From NCBI RefSeq assembly GCF_900155615.1, contig NZ_FUHT01000002.1, positions 558,001 to 622,000 on the forward strand: a stretch of DNA of 64,000 nt. The letters run 5' to 3'. The translations under genes and the position numbers were made by a program. Of this stretch, positions 8,289 through 14,898 are shown piece by piece. This stretch comes from Massiliimalia massiliensis. GTDB taxonomy: Bacteria > Bacillota > Clostridia > Oscillospirales > Ruminococcaceae. The number at the start of each line of letters is the position of its first letter. Within the stretch, counting starts at the first letter, position 1. The notes beneath the pieces are model-generated. The model was given only the letters and a program-made list of their open reading frames with translations. It made no database searches and had not been told where the DNA came from.

Positions 8289-8448
8289 CTATGAATCCAA
8301 TGAAGAATTTGACATGTTGGATATTGTGGGATATTTCAAAGATCGTTTCCCCAGTGTGAAATGTCGCAAATGTGACCGCTATACCCCATTTCATCACATA
8401 TATTTGACTATTAAGAACCGGAGGAAACCGCATAACAAAGGCAAATAG
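8272..8448 (+). CDS. 58-residue phage-type protein
   Basis: Begins MKIKISYESNEEFDMLD with ATG at 8272 inside the end of the previous gene, and ends at the TAG 8446-8448. It carries a CRKC pair and a His-His pair. Short MKIKI-type proteins are common beside regulators in clostridial phages. The function is unknown. It is the last gene before the late promoter. Confidence 0.55.
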   Translation: MKIKISYESNEEFDMLDIVGYFKDRFPSVKCRKCDRYTPFHHIYLTIKNRRKPHNKGK

Positions 8449-8475
8449 CAAATATATACCCTTTGTATAAAATGA

Positions 8476-8504
8476 TTGACTTTTTATAATACATATGGTA
8501 TAAT
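8476..8504 (+). promoter_or_regulatory. Late promoter ahead of the capsid module
   Basis: -35 TTGACT (8476-8481), -10 TATAAT (8499-8504), spacer 17 bp. Transcription should start near 8511 and read the folded leader at 8522-8639. Confidence 0.85.
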
Positions 8505-8510
8505 ATAATC

Positions 8511-8640
8511 AAATAGAATATGGCATGAGTACCGCCGGGAGTTTGTATGTTTCTTCCCGGTTAGCTTCTTCTTTTACTTGGGTTTATTTGATGGCATGGG
8601 AACAACCTTTTACAGGCGAGGTTGGCTCATGCCTTTTTTA
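8511..8640 (+). ncRNA. Leader RNA with terminator and competing stem
   Basis: The 3' arm CTCATGCC (8626-8633), followed by six T, can pair either with GGCATG at 8593-8598 (helped by CAACC 8603-8607 with GGTTG 8620-8624), making an intrinsic terminator, or with the far GGCATGAG at 8522-8529, which would span the whole leader. A further hairpin pairs CCGGGA 8535-8540 with TCCCGG 8555-8560. It may be an attenuator for the scaffold and capsid genes, or a small RNA with its own promoter and terminator. Whether it belongs to a known Rfam family I could not check. Confidence 0.65.
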
Positions 8641-8676
8641 TTTATTCAGCCGACGGGCGTAAAACGGGAGGACATT

Positions 8677-9099
8677 ATGGAAAAACAGATCATAAACACG
8701 CCAGCAGATGGCGGCGCCACTCAGAACGAGGAACGCACTTTCACACAGGACGAAGTGAACAGGATTATTCAGGAACGGTTAGCCCGCGTCAAGGATAAGG
8801 CTGAAACGCCTGACAGTGAAAAGGTGCAGGATATTATCAACCGAGAAAACAAGCTGAACTGCAAAGAATACATTTTGGATCAAGGGTATCCGTCGGTATT
8901 GCTTGATATACTGGATACTTCCAATTCAGAAGCATTCCAAGCTTCAGCAGATAAACTAATAGAAGCGTTCCCACAGCTAAAACCACAGGTACAGGAACCG
9001 GGCGGAACTGGTTCGATTGGGAACTTCCCCCGGCGCAGGCCAGACCAGGACACCCTGTTTGACAAGCAGTTGGAGAACGTCTTTCTAAACAAAGAATAG
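8677..9099 (+). CDS. Capsid scaffold protein (DUF4355-like)
   Basis: 140 aa. The TFTQDEVNRIIQERLARVK stretch, followed by a helical middle and an acidic-to-basic tail ending just before the capsid gene, matches the DUF4355 phage scaffold family, which guides shell assembly and is absent from the mature capsid. ATG 8677 has a GGGAGGA SD; the open frame upstream overlaps the leader hairpin and is not used. The coat gene follows after 16 bp, the standard order in siphophages. No protease gene is nearby, so maturation would depend on a helper. Confidence 0.85.
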   Translation: MEKQIINTPADGGATQNEERTFTQDEVNRIIQERLARVKDKAETPDSEKVQDIINRENKLNCKEYILDQGYPSVLLDILDTSNSEAFQASADKLIEAFPQLKPQVQEPGGTGSIGNFPRRRPDQDTLFDKQLENVFLNKE

Positions 9100-9115
9100 G
9101 ACGTGACTTTATACA

Positions 9116-9958
9116 ATGGCTATTAATTTAGTAACGAAATTTCTACCATACGTTGACGAAAAATTTACCGCAGAGAGCAAGAAAAGCTTACTCACAAACA
9201 ATGATTTTGATTGGACTGGTGCGCACACCGTCAAGGTTTACAAGATCAGCACCGGAACCATGAACGACTATGACCGGGATGGAACAGGTGACAATGCTTC
9301 CAGATATGGAGCGGCTTCTGCCCTGAACGCAACCACAGAGGAATTTGCTTTAACCAAAGACAGATCATTCACCTTTACCATTGACAAGCTGGACACTGAC
9401 GAAACAGGCCAGCAGTTGCAGGCGGCCTCTGCTCTAGCCCGGCAGCAGAGAGAGGTTATTATTCCAGAGGTTGACACTTACGTTTACAATGTGATGTGTA
9501 CCAAGGCGGGAACCAAGCCCGCAGGCGTTGCGCTGACGGCAGAGAATATCTACACTGAGATTCTCAAGGCAAGCGAAACCCTTGACAATGAATTTGTACC
9601 GGAAACAGGGCGTGTCCTCGTTGTGACACCTGCAACCTATACGCTTATGAAACAGTGCAAGGATATCATCATGGAGACTGATATCGCAAATGACATGCGG
9701 TTAAAGGGCGTGATCGGTATGCTGGACGGTGCTTCTGTTGTCAAAGTGCCGGCCAACAGACTGCCTGAATCATTCGGCTTTATGATGGCGCACCCATCCG
9801 CAACGGTAGCGCCTGTTAAGCTGGAAGATTATAAAATCCATCAAGACCCGCCGGGAATCTCCGGTAGTCTGGTGGAAGGCAGAATCGTGTATGATGCCTT
9901 TGTGCTGGATAACAAGACCAAGGCGATCTATTATCAGGCAGTAGCGGATAAGGCGTAA
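9116..9958 (+). CDS. Major capsid protein
   Basis: 280 aa, the normal full length for this coat family (HK97-like or P22-like fold, inferred). Family-typical segments include NDFDWTGAHTVKVYKIS, KDRSFTFTIDKLDTDET, LARQQREVIIPEVDTYVYN, GRVLVVTPATYTLMK and LVEGRIVYDAFVLDNK. The frame is intact, with no stop or deletion, which argues that the protein is still used. In a complete phage it would be preceded by terminase, portal and protease genes; here it stands only with the scaffold. Confidence 0.92.
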   Translation: MAINLVTKFLPYVDEKFTAESKKSLLTNNDFDWTGAHTVKVYKISTGTMNDYDRDGTGDNASRYGAASALNATTEEFALTKDRSFTFTIDKLDTDETGQQLQAASALARQQREVIIPEVDTYVYNVMCTKAGTKPAGVALTAENIYTEILKASETLDNEFVPETGRVLVVTPATYTLMKQCKDIIMETDIANDMRLKGVIGMLDGASVVKVPANRLPESFGFMMAHPSATVAPVKLEDYKIHQDPPGISGSLVEGRIVYDAFVLDNKTKAIYYQAVADKA

Positions 9959-10021
9959 AAGGCCATTTTCTAGGGCGTGTGGGCAATAGTCCGCGCGCCT
10001 TTTGTCTTAGGAGGGATTACT

Positions 10022-10231
10022 ATGGCTAAGAGAAGATTGAAGCTTTCCACGCCGCTTGAGGTACGCCGGGCATTATCCAAGGTTGCAAACATGGTATTAA
10101 ACAACGAGCTTGACCCTAGGGCGGCCAACACGATCATACTAGCCTGCAACGCTGTTTTGAGTGCGATCAGGACAGATGAGCAGGAAAGGCGGCTGTGTGA
10201 GCTTGAAAAGATGATTGAGGAGAAACATTGA
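10022..10231 (+). CDS. Small basic protein after the capsid gene
   Basis: 69 aa from ATG 10022 with an AGGAGG SD. It starts MAKRRLKLSTPLEVRRALSK and continues with LDPRAANTIILACNAVLSAIRTDEQ, a helical pattern that recurs in clostridial phages, as I recall near packaging genes. A DNA-binding or packaging-recognition role is possible but unproven. Its TGA overlaps the next ATG. Confidence 0.65.
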   Translation: MAKRRLKLSTPLEVRRALSKVANMVLNNELDPRAANTIILACNAVLSAIRTDEQERRLCELEKMIEEKH

Positions 10232-10476
10232 TGAACAGTTTATTGAAGCGTATCGGCAAGCTGGAGGGGCGTATCAAGCCACATGAAGCTGAATGGTGGT
10301 GGATCATGACTGACGGCTCAGAAGTACCAATTACAGACGAAACAGACCCGGTATTGATTTGCAGCGGAGAAATTAAAGATTTCCACCCCGTTTCATTTCG
10401 TTATATTGGGGATATGGATCCGCTTACACTTTCGATCCTAACATCGGCAGTTGACAGGGCGCAGAGAGGCAGGTGA
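10231..10476 (+). CDS. Unknown protein of the capsid module
   Basis: 81 aa from ATG 10231, eight bases after GAGGAG and overlapping the preceding stop by one base. It begins with an N-terminal helix (MNSLLKRIGKLEGRI), then a Trp-rich segment (EAEWWWIM) and a mixed tail. The N-terminus resembles that of the next ORF (a short coiled-coil start, KRI.LLE), which may reflect an old duplication. No recognised domain. Confidence 0.6.
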   Translation: MNSLLKRIGKLEGRIKPHEAEWWWIMTDGSEVPITDETDPVLICSGEIKDFHPVSFRYIGDMDPLTLSILTSAVDRAQRGR

Positions 10477-10480
10477 TTTC

Positions 10481-10729
10481 ATGAGAAGTATCAACAAGCG
10501 GATTGACTTATTAGAACAAGCCATCAGAAAACAACATGTTAATAGGGTTACTCTGATATATTCCGACGGTACAGAAAAGACCCTTGAGGCTGTTAACGCT
10601 CTATATGAAGTTCTGGAATGCAACGGCAACATTGTTGACATTCGCTATCTTGACGATGCGGAAAGCCAAATTATGTCCGCTATGATTGAATGCAACAAAA
10701 CTTTACACGCCAGTGTGGACATGCTATAA
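10481..10729 (+). CDS. Unknown protein, coiled-coil start
   Basis: 82 aa from ATG 10481; AGAGGCAGGTG precedes it. The N-terminus (RSINKRIDLLEQAIRK) is helical, followed by a beta-rich stretch (RVTLIYSDGTEKTLEAVNALYEVL). The -10 box of the toxin promoter overlaps its stop codon. Function unknown. Confidence 0.6.
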   Translation: MRSINKRIDLLEQAIRKQHVNRVTLIYSDGTEKTLEAVNALYEVLECNGNIVDIRYLDDAESQIMSAMIECNKTLHASVDML

Positions 10730-10730
10730 T
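10702..10730 (+). promoter_or_regulatory. Promoter of the candidate toxin mRNA
   Basis: -35 TTTACA (10702-10707), -10 TATAAT (10725-10730), spacer 17 bp. The start point would be near 10737, at the GGCGTTACC that pairs with the 3' end of the RNA. Confidence 0.8.
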
Positions 10731-10736
10731 ATCTAT

Positions 10737-10950
10737 GGCGTTACCTGCCCAGCGGTAGGCGGTTCATTCTTTGCCCTCGAAAGGGGGCTTGCTTATGGAG
10801 AATATAATCTACCTGATTATTATTCTGGTTCTTATCGAAAGAATCTTACATACTGGCAATAAAAAAAGATAAACCGCCATCACTCCAATGAATACGGTTT
10901 ATCTTTAACCTATTATTGAGGGCGAACCGTTTACCGGTAACGCCTTTTTC
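10737..10950 (+). ncRNA. Candidate type I toxin mRNA with 5'-3' pairing
   Basis: GGCGTTACC at 10737-10745 is complementary to GGTAACGCC at 10936-10944, which is followed by five T. CGGTTC (10760-10765) pairs with GAACCG (10924-10929), and GCCCTC (10773-10778) can pair with GAGGGC (10918-10923). Alternatively CCCTC folds locally onto the SD GGGGG through a GAAA tetraloop, hiding the ribosome site. Long-distance closing of the ends and a masked SD are hallmarks of type I toxin mRNAs. Confidence 0.7.
10795..10872 (+). CDS. Hydrophobic 25-residue peptide, putative type I toxin
   Basis: ATG 10795 follows AAGGGGG with a 7-base gap. The peptide starts MENIIYLIIILVLIERIL and ends with a basic NKKR tail, so it has one short membrane-spanning stretch plus a charged C-terminus, as in Fst, TxpA and BsrG-type toxins. 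It is encoded inside an RNA with closed ends and is opposed by an antisense transcript at its 3' side. Toxicity is inferred from form, not from any known homologue. It could stabilise the element in its host. Confidence 0.7.
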   Translation: MENIIYLIIILVLIERILHTGNKKR

Positions 10951-10951
10951 T
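10858..10951 (-). ncRNA. Candidate antisense antitoxin RNA
   Basis: A minus-strand transcript of about 94 nt expected from the promoter at 10958-10985. It ends in a 12 bp hairpin (10865-10876 with 10895-10906) followed by seven T on the minus strand. It is complementary to the last codons and 3' UTR of the toxin RNA, including the arm that closes that RNA. Confidence 0.68.
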
Positions 10952-10957
10952 ATTTCT

Positions 10958-10985
10958 ATTATATCATATGATCCTATTTTGTCAA
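10958..10985 (-). promoter_or_regulatory. Promoter of the antisense RNA
   Basis: Minus-strand -35 TTGACA (10980-10985) and -10 TATAAT (10958-10963) with a 16 bp spacer. Both boxes are perfect, so the antisense RNA should be made in excess over the toxin RNA. Confidence 0.82.
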
Positions 10986-11021
10986 AGGATTTTCGATGAA
11001 TACAATCAAAGTTTCAAAAAA

Positions 11022-11043
11022 TTAGAATCAAAATAGAATCACG
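11022..11043. repeat. 22 bp terminal repeat, right copy
   Basis: Identical to 2675-2696; see the left copy. Here it lies between the antisense promoter and the rplQ terminator. Confidence 0.7.
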
Positions 11044-11052
11044 AAGAAAACA

Positions 11053-11093
11053 AGAAACCCGCCAAAGCCGATTATATAAGGCTCTGACGGGTG
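11053..11093 (-). terminator. Element-borne terminator for rplQ
   Basis: A 12 bp stem (11058-11069 with 11080-11091, small mismatch) is followed on the minus strand by TTTCTTGTTTTC. It begins 21 bp after the rplQ stop, exactly as the displaced host terminator does at the other end. The element thus brings a substitute that ends ribosomal-operon transcription before it enters the satellite. Confidence 0.82.
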
Positions 11094-11111
11094 ATTTTTA
11101 TGGTATCTTAC

Positions 11112-11130
11112 TTATACCAATTCAATGATA
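11112..11130. repeat. Right attachment site copy (attR), inside rplQ
   Basis: 19 bp identical to 2563-2581. It covers the last five sense codons and the stop of rplQ plus the first base of the sixth, so integration leaves the L17 protein unchanged. Confidence 0.88.
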
Positions 11131-11453
11131 GCCATCTCTGCTGCGTCACCGCGACGTGGCCCGGTTTTGATGATGCGGGTGTAACCACCGTTTACATCAG
11201 CATATTTCGGGGAAATTTCATCAAATAATTTCTTAACCACATCTTCTTTTGTGATATATGCAAACGCCTGACGCTTGGAGTGGAGGTTATTTGTTTTGCC
11301 GAGGGTAATCATTTTCTCGGTCATAGCACGAACCTCTTTCGCTCTGGATACTGTGGTTTCGATTTTACCGTTTTCAAGTAAAAAAGTAACCATAGCTCTC
11401 AGCATTGCTTTTCTGTGATCAGAGGCTCTTCCGAGTTTTCTGCTTCCTGCCAT
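11112..11453 (-). CDS. rplQ: 50S ribosomal protein L17
   Basis: 113 aa, normal bacterial length, with the family start [15 protein letters not shown] and the end [16 protein letters not shown]. It lies near the peptide exit. It is the last gene of the alpha operon and the integration target of the satellite; the final codons are restored by the element's right att copy. An AGGAGT-type SD precedes ATG 11453, about 30 bp after rpoA. Confidence 0.97.
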   Translation of the reverse strand: MAGSRKLGRASDHRKAMLRAMVTFLLENGKIETTVSRAKEVRAMTEKMITLGKTNNLHSKRQAFAYITKEDVVKKLFDEISPKYADVNGGYTRIIKTGPRRGDAAEMAIIELV

Positions 11454-11484
11454 TCTAATTCACTCCTTACTGGTTGTTCTTCGA

Positions 11485-12435
11485 TTAATCTTCGTCCGGA
11501 TTCAGGTTGAAGCCCAGTGAGTTGAGTTTAAATACAACTTCTTCCAGGGACTTCTTGCCGAGGTTACGGACCTTCATCATATCGTCTTCCGATTTATTAA
11601 TCAAATCGCCTACCGTATTGATTCCTGCACGTTTTAAGCAGTTAAACGAACGTACAGATAAGTCAAGCTCCTCAATAGTCATCTCGAGGACTTTTTCGTT
11701 ACCTTTGTCGTCCTTTTCTACCATGATTTCCGCGGATGCCGCTTCTTCTGATAGATCCACAAACAAGTTGAGATGCTCATTCAGAACCTTGGCTGCAAGG
11801 GATATGGATTCCTTAGCGGAGATCGTTCCGTCAGTCCATACCTCGAGGCTCAACTTATCATAGTCGGTAATCTGTCCAACACGGGTATTTTCAACCGTAT
11901 AATTTACTTTCAAAACCGGCGTATAGATACTGTCTACAGCGATCGCACCGACAATATTCTGGATGTTCGCCTTGTTGCGTTCAGCCGGAACATAGCCGCG
12001 GCCTTTATCAATCACGATTTCCATATAAAGCTTTGCGCCCTGATCCAGGGTTGCGATATGCATGGCCGGATTTAAAATCTCAACCTCAGAATCCGCTTTG
12101 ATATCGCCTGCTGTGACGACGCCTTCGCCTTCTGCTTCAATATAAACGGTTTTTGGTGACTCGCCATGGATTTTGGCGGTCAGCCCTTTGATGTTCAGAA
12201 CGATTTCCGTAACATCTTCTTTCACACCCGGAATGGTGGAAAATTCATGCTGTACCCCGTCAATTTTAATAGAGGTTACAGCGACACCTGGTAATGAGGA
12301 GAGCAGTACGCGTCTCAGGCTGTTGCCCAGAGTGGTACCGTAGCCGCGTTCAAGGGGCTCCAAGACAAACTTGCCGTAACTACCGTCAGGTTTCATCTCA
12401 GCTGTCTCAATTCTTGGCTTTTCAATTTCGATCAT
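11485..12435 (-). CDS. rpoA: RNA polymerase alpha subunit
   Basis: 316 aa. The N-terminal assembly domain (residues 1-230) contains [21 protein letters not shown]. The C-terminal domain (about 245-310) has the [15 protein letters not shown] and LGKKSLEEV helix-hairpin-helix elements that contact UP-element DNA and activators. A strong SD (GGAGGG) precedes ATG 12435. The 200 bp upstream spacer from rpsD is unusually long for this cluster and contains a large inverted repeat. Confidence 0.98.
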   Translation of the reverse strand: MIEIEKPRIETAEMKPDGSYGKFVLEPLERGYGTTLGNSLRRVLLSSLPGVAVTSIKIDGVQHEFSTIPGVKEDVTEIVLNIKGLTAKIHGESPKTVYIEAEGEGVVTAGDIKADSEVEILNPAMHIATLDQGAKLYMEIVIDKGRGYVPAERNKANIQNIVGAIAVDSIYTPVLKVNYTVENTRVGQITDYDKLSLEVWTDGTISAKESISLAAKVLNEHLNLFVDLSEEAASAEIMVEKDDKGNEKVLEMTIEELDLSVRSFNCLKRAGINTVGDLINKSEDDMMKVRNLGKKSLEEVVFKLNSLGFNLNPDED

Positions 12436-12494
12436 TTATAACCCTCCTATGATACAAAACTTTTCAAAAAATGATCTCCCGAAAATTTCAGGCA

Positions 12495-12572
12495 GTTTGC
12501 TGAATATTTCTGTTCCAAAAGTTTCCAACATAGAATAGATTGGTTTTTTCTGGGAAAAATATTCAGCCAAAC
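12495..12572 (-). promoter_or_regulatory. Large hairpin between rpsD and rpoA
   Basis: 12495-12509 pairs with 12557-12572 (15 pairs, one bulged C), leaving a 47-base loop. The flanks carry partly repeated TCCCGAAAA sequences. It lies wholly in the rpsD-rpoA spacer and would form in the mRNA ahead of rpoA; it may adjust rpoA expression relative to the ribosomal genes or mark an RNA-processing site. Confidence 0.55.
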
Positions 12573-12636
12573 AGCATTTCCCGAAAAAGATTTGTAAAAA
12601 TGTTTGATTCCAGTGGAAAATCGTCTGCACCTTCGA

Positions 12637-13263
12637 TTATCTGGAGTAGTACTCTACGATCAGGTTTTCCTGGACATCCAGATCGATGTCTTCGCGGCTT
12701 GGCATCCGTGCAATCTTTGCTGCCAATTTATCCTGATCCATCTCCAGCCACATCGGAACCGGGCGGGAACCGTTTGCTTCAACAACAGCTTTGATTTTGT
12801 CAGAGGAACGGCTCTTATCGCAAACTGCAACAACGTCGCCTTCCTTTACCAGGTAAGACGGAACATTAACCTTCTTACCATTTACGGTATAATGACCGTG
12901 TACAACCAACTGACGAGCTTCCGCTCTAGAGCCGGCAAGACCCATTCTGTAAACTACGTTATCCAGTCTGGATTCACAGATAATAAGCAGGTTCGGCCCT
13001 GTCATACCCTGTTTCTTTTCAGCCATGTCAAAATATTTTGCGAACTGGCTTTCCAAAACGCCATAGAAACGTCTTGCTTTTTGTTTTTCTCTTAACTGAA
13101 TTCCATATTCAGAAACTTTTTTTCTGCTCTGTCCATGCTGCCCCGGGGCATATCCTCTGCTAACGAAAGAACATTTATCAGAGTAACATCTTTCGCCTTT
13201 CAGGAATAATTTCTGTCCTTCACGGCGGCACATTCTGCATACTGCACCAGTATATCTAGCCAT
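12637..13263 (-). CDS. rpsD: 30S ribosomal protein S4, zinc form
   Basis: 208 aa from ATG 13263 after AGGAGG; the frame extends further upstream but without an SD. The N-terminus has CRMCRREG and a later C-x4-C pair (ERCYSDKC), the four-cysteine zinc knuckle of the C+ form. The S4 RNA-binding domain ([20 protein letters not shown]) is present. S4 nucleates 30S assembly and in many bacteria represses its own mRNA. Confidence 0.98.
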   Translation of the reverse strand: MARYTGAVCRMCRREGQKLFLKGERCYSDKCSFVSRGYAPGQHGQSRKKVSEYGIQLREKQKARRFYGVLESQFAKYFDMAEKKQGMTGPNLLIICESRLDNVVYRMGLAGSRAEARQLVVHGHYTVNGKKVNVPSYLVKEGDVVAVCDKSRSSDKIKAVVEANGSRPVPMWLEMDQDKLAAKIARMPSREDIDLDVQENLIVEYYSR

Positions 13264-13286
13264 ATCGTTACACCTCCTGATAAATA

Positions 13287-13685
13287 TTACACACGTCTTC
13301 TTTTCGGCGGGCGGCAACCATTGTGCGGGATTGGGGTGACGTCTTTGATCATAGAGACTTCAAGCCCAACTGCCTGCAGCGCACGGATTGCTGCTTCACG
13401 TCCTGAACCAGGCCCTTTTACATAGACTTCAACGCTCTTCAAACCATGCTCCATAGCAGCCTTTGCCGCCTGTTCCGCAGCAGTCTGTGCAGCGAACGGA
13501 GTGGATTTCTTAGAACCTCTGAAGCCCATTTCACCGGCGCTAGCCCATGAAATCGCGTTGCCCTGTGTGTCCGTAATGGTAACGATGGTATTATTAAAGG
13601 TAGACTGAATATGAACGGCACCGCGTTCGATGTTCTTCCGCTCACGGCGTCTGCGGACTGTTTTCTTAGCAACTTGTTTTGCCAT
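13287..13685 (-). CDS. rpsK: 30S ribosomal protein S11
   Basis: 132 aa. Family-typical [21 protein letters not shown], then [13 protein letters not shown], ending with [13 protein letters not shown]. Part of the 30S platform and mRNA exit. It has a GGAGGG SD and sits between rpsM and rpsD with short spacers. Confidence 0.98.
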   Translation of the reverse strand: MAKQVAKKTVRRRRERKNIERGAVHIQSTFNNTIVTITDTQGNAISWASAGEMGFRGSKKSTPFAAQTAAEQAAKAAMEHGLKSVEVYVKGPGSGREAAIRALQAVGLEVSMIKDVTPIPHNGCRPPKRRRV

Positions 13686-13703
13686 TTCTCAGAATCCCTC
13701 CTG

Positions 13704-14072
13704 CTATTTTTTCTTATTAGCGATCGTTTTCTTCGGACCTTTTCTGGTACGTGCGTTTGTCTTAGTACGCTGTCCTCTTACAGGAAGACCTCTTCTATGA
13801 CGAACACCACGGTAGCATCCGATTTCGATCAACCGTTTGATGTCAAGAGCAGTACTTCTGCGAAGGTCACCCTCAACTTCGAAATTTTTGTCAATATAAT
13901 CACGCAGTTTTGCAAGATCATCTTCAGATAAATCCTTTACACGGATGTCCGGATTTACACCTGTTGCTTTGATGATATCGCTTGCTGCTTTCTGACCGAT
14001 ACCGTAGATATAAGTTAAACCAATCTCGATTCTCTTTTCTCTAGGCAGGTCAACACCAGCTATACGAGCCAT
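13704..14072 (-). CDS. rpsM: 30S ribosomal protein S13
   Basis: 122 aa beginning [20 protein letters not shown], with the helix-two-turn-helix ([14 protein letters not shown]) and the basic C-terminal tail ([17 protein letters not shown]) that contacts P-site tRNA. It sits in the 30S head and bridges to the 50S subunit. Confidence 0.98.
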   Translation of the reverse strand: MARIAGVDLPREKRIEIGLTYIYGIGQKAASDIIKATGVNPDIRVKDLSEDDLAKLRDYIDKNFEVEGDLRRSTALDIKRLIEIGCYRGVRHRRGLPVRGQRTKTNARTRKGPKKTIANKKK

Positions 14073-14167
14073 AAAGTTGCACCTCCAAATAACACAATCA
14101 ATGCCTTAATAAGGCACTGCCTGTATCTGTAATAGATGTTTGAACCAAATAATATAAGGTTTCGCTA

Positions 14168-14281
14168 TTAACCCTGACGTTGTTTGTGTTTCGCATTCTG
14201 GCAGATAACCATGATGCGGCCTTTACGTCTGATGATTTTGCATTTTTCACACATGGGCTTAACGGAAGGTCTTACTTTCAT
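14168..14281 (-). CDS. rpmJ: 50S ribosomal protein L36, zinc form
   Basis: 37 aa, found by reading the infA-rpsM spacer: [19 protein letters not shown] onward, ending HKQRQG. The CEKC pair, Cys27 and His32 make the classical C+ zinc site. Start ATG 14281 follows GGAGG by a few bases. Normal length and position for the alpha operon. Confidence 0.95.
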   Translation of the reverse strand: MKVRPSVKPMCEKCKIIRRKGRIMVICQNAKHKQRQG

Positions 14282-14362
14282 CTGAAATTACCTCCTTCGT
14301 GATTCAGTGGAATTCCTTTGACAACAAAATTCCAACCGAGACCTTAGTCTGTTTGTTCTGAT

Positions 14363-14581
14363 TTATTTGGAACGCCAAGTAATGCGTCCTTTTGTCAAAT
14401 CATATGGCGACATTTCAACCGTCACCTTATCCCCGGGCAGAATACGAATAAAATTCATCCGTAGCTTGCCTGAAATATGAGCCAAAATTGTGTGTCCATT
14501 CGGCAATTCTACTTTAAAGGTAGCGTTTGGCATTGTCTCTTTTACAATACCCTCAATTTCGATTACATCTTCTTTGGACAA
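14363..14581 (-). CDS. infA: Translation initiation factor IF-1
   Basis: 72 aa, an OB fold with the usual core ([20 protein letters not shown] and [18 protein letters not shown]). It fills the A site during initiation. An AGGGAGG SD lies upstream of ATG 14581. Located between the KOW protein and rpmJ, as in most Firmicutes. Confidence 0.97.
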   Translation of the reverse strand: MSKEDVIEIEGIVKETMPNATFKVELPNGHTILAHISGKLRMNFIRILPGDKVTVEMSPYDLTKGRITWRSK

Positions 14582-14596
14582 GCGGTTTACCTCCCT

Positions 14597-14887
14597 TTAA
14601 CAGGCGACGGGACTGCCAGAACCAAAATTCAGCTCCCACAGTGCTCGCCTAATTTTTTTGTCAGTCAATAGGTCTTCCTCCGGAACGACCTGGTTTGTTT
14701 TTGCAATGTGGCGGATATTTTTCCGTTTTGGCTTTTCTGCCTTCCGGCGCCTGCCGTCTGCGATCAGCACAAACTCCGCTTCCGCCTTTAACACCACATA
14801 AAAACTCCCCGCATCATGCCCGGCAGTGGACCTGACCACGCTTCCCCTCTTGAGGAGCGTCTGGGTATTTCGCTCTGCCTGCGCCAT
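14597..14887 (-). CDS. KOW-domain RNA-binding protein (L14e-like)
   Basis: 96 aa from ATG 14887; the GTG two codons earlier would touch the AAGGAGG SD, so the ATG is preferred. Residues 12-60 form a KOW motif (LLKRGSVVRSTAGHDAGSFYVVL), followed by a basic linker (KAEKPKRKN) and an acidic helix. Related ORFs occupy this map-infA interval in many Firmicutes; the exact role, probably in ribosome or RNA binding, is not known to me. Confidence 0.85.
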   Translation of the reverse strand: MAQAERNTQTLLKRGSVVRSTAGHDAGSFYVVLKAEAEFVLIADGRRRKAEKPKRKNIRHIAKTNQVVPEEDLLTDKKIRRALWELNFGSGSPVAC

Positions 14888-14898
14888 TTTCACCCTCC

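Larger units (their letters stand above)
2563..11130. mobile_element. Integrated phage satellite encoding scaffold and capsid
   Basis: About 8.5 kb bounded by a 19 bp direct repeat whose right copy is the 3' end of rplQ. In order it holds: integrase (minus), a field of palindromes, Xre repressor (minus), divergent Xre and DNA-binding proteins, primase-helicase, repeat clusters, small phage-type ORFs, an attenuator-like leader, scaffold, major capsid protein, three small ORFs, a candidate type I toxin-antitoxin pair, and a terminator. There is no terminase, portal, protease, tail, holin, relaxase or secretion gene. The layout (int, divergent regulators, primase, late genes) is that of phage-inducible islands. 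The alternative is a prophage reduced by deletion, but the tight spacing and intact control signals argue against random decay. Confidence 0.85.

Noticed and set aside
8578-8676. Extension of the scaffold protein into the leader
   Set aside because: It covers the terminator hairpin and lacks an SD; ATG 8677 fits the family.
2563-11130. Reading the element as a conjugative element or plasmid
   Set aside because: No relaxase, coupling protein or secretion gene is present, while scaffold and capsid proteins are clear.
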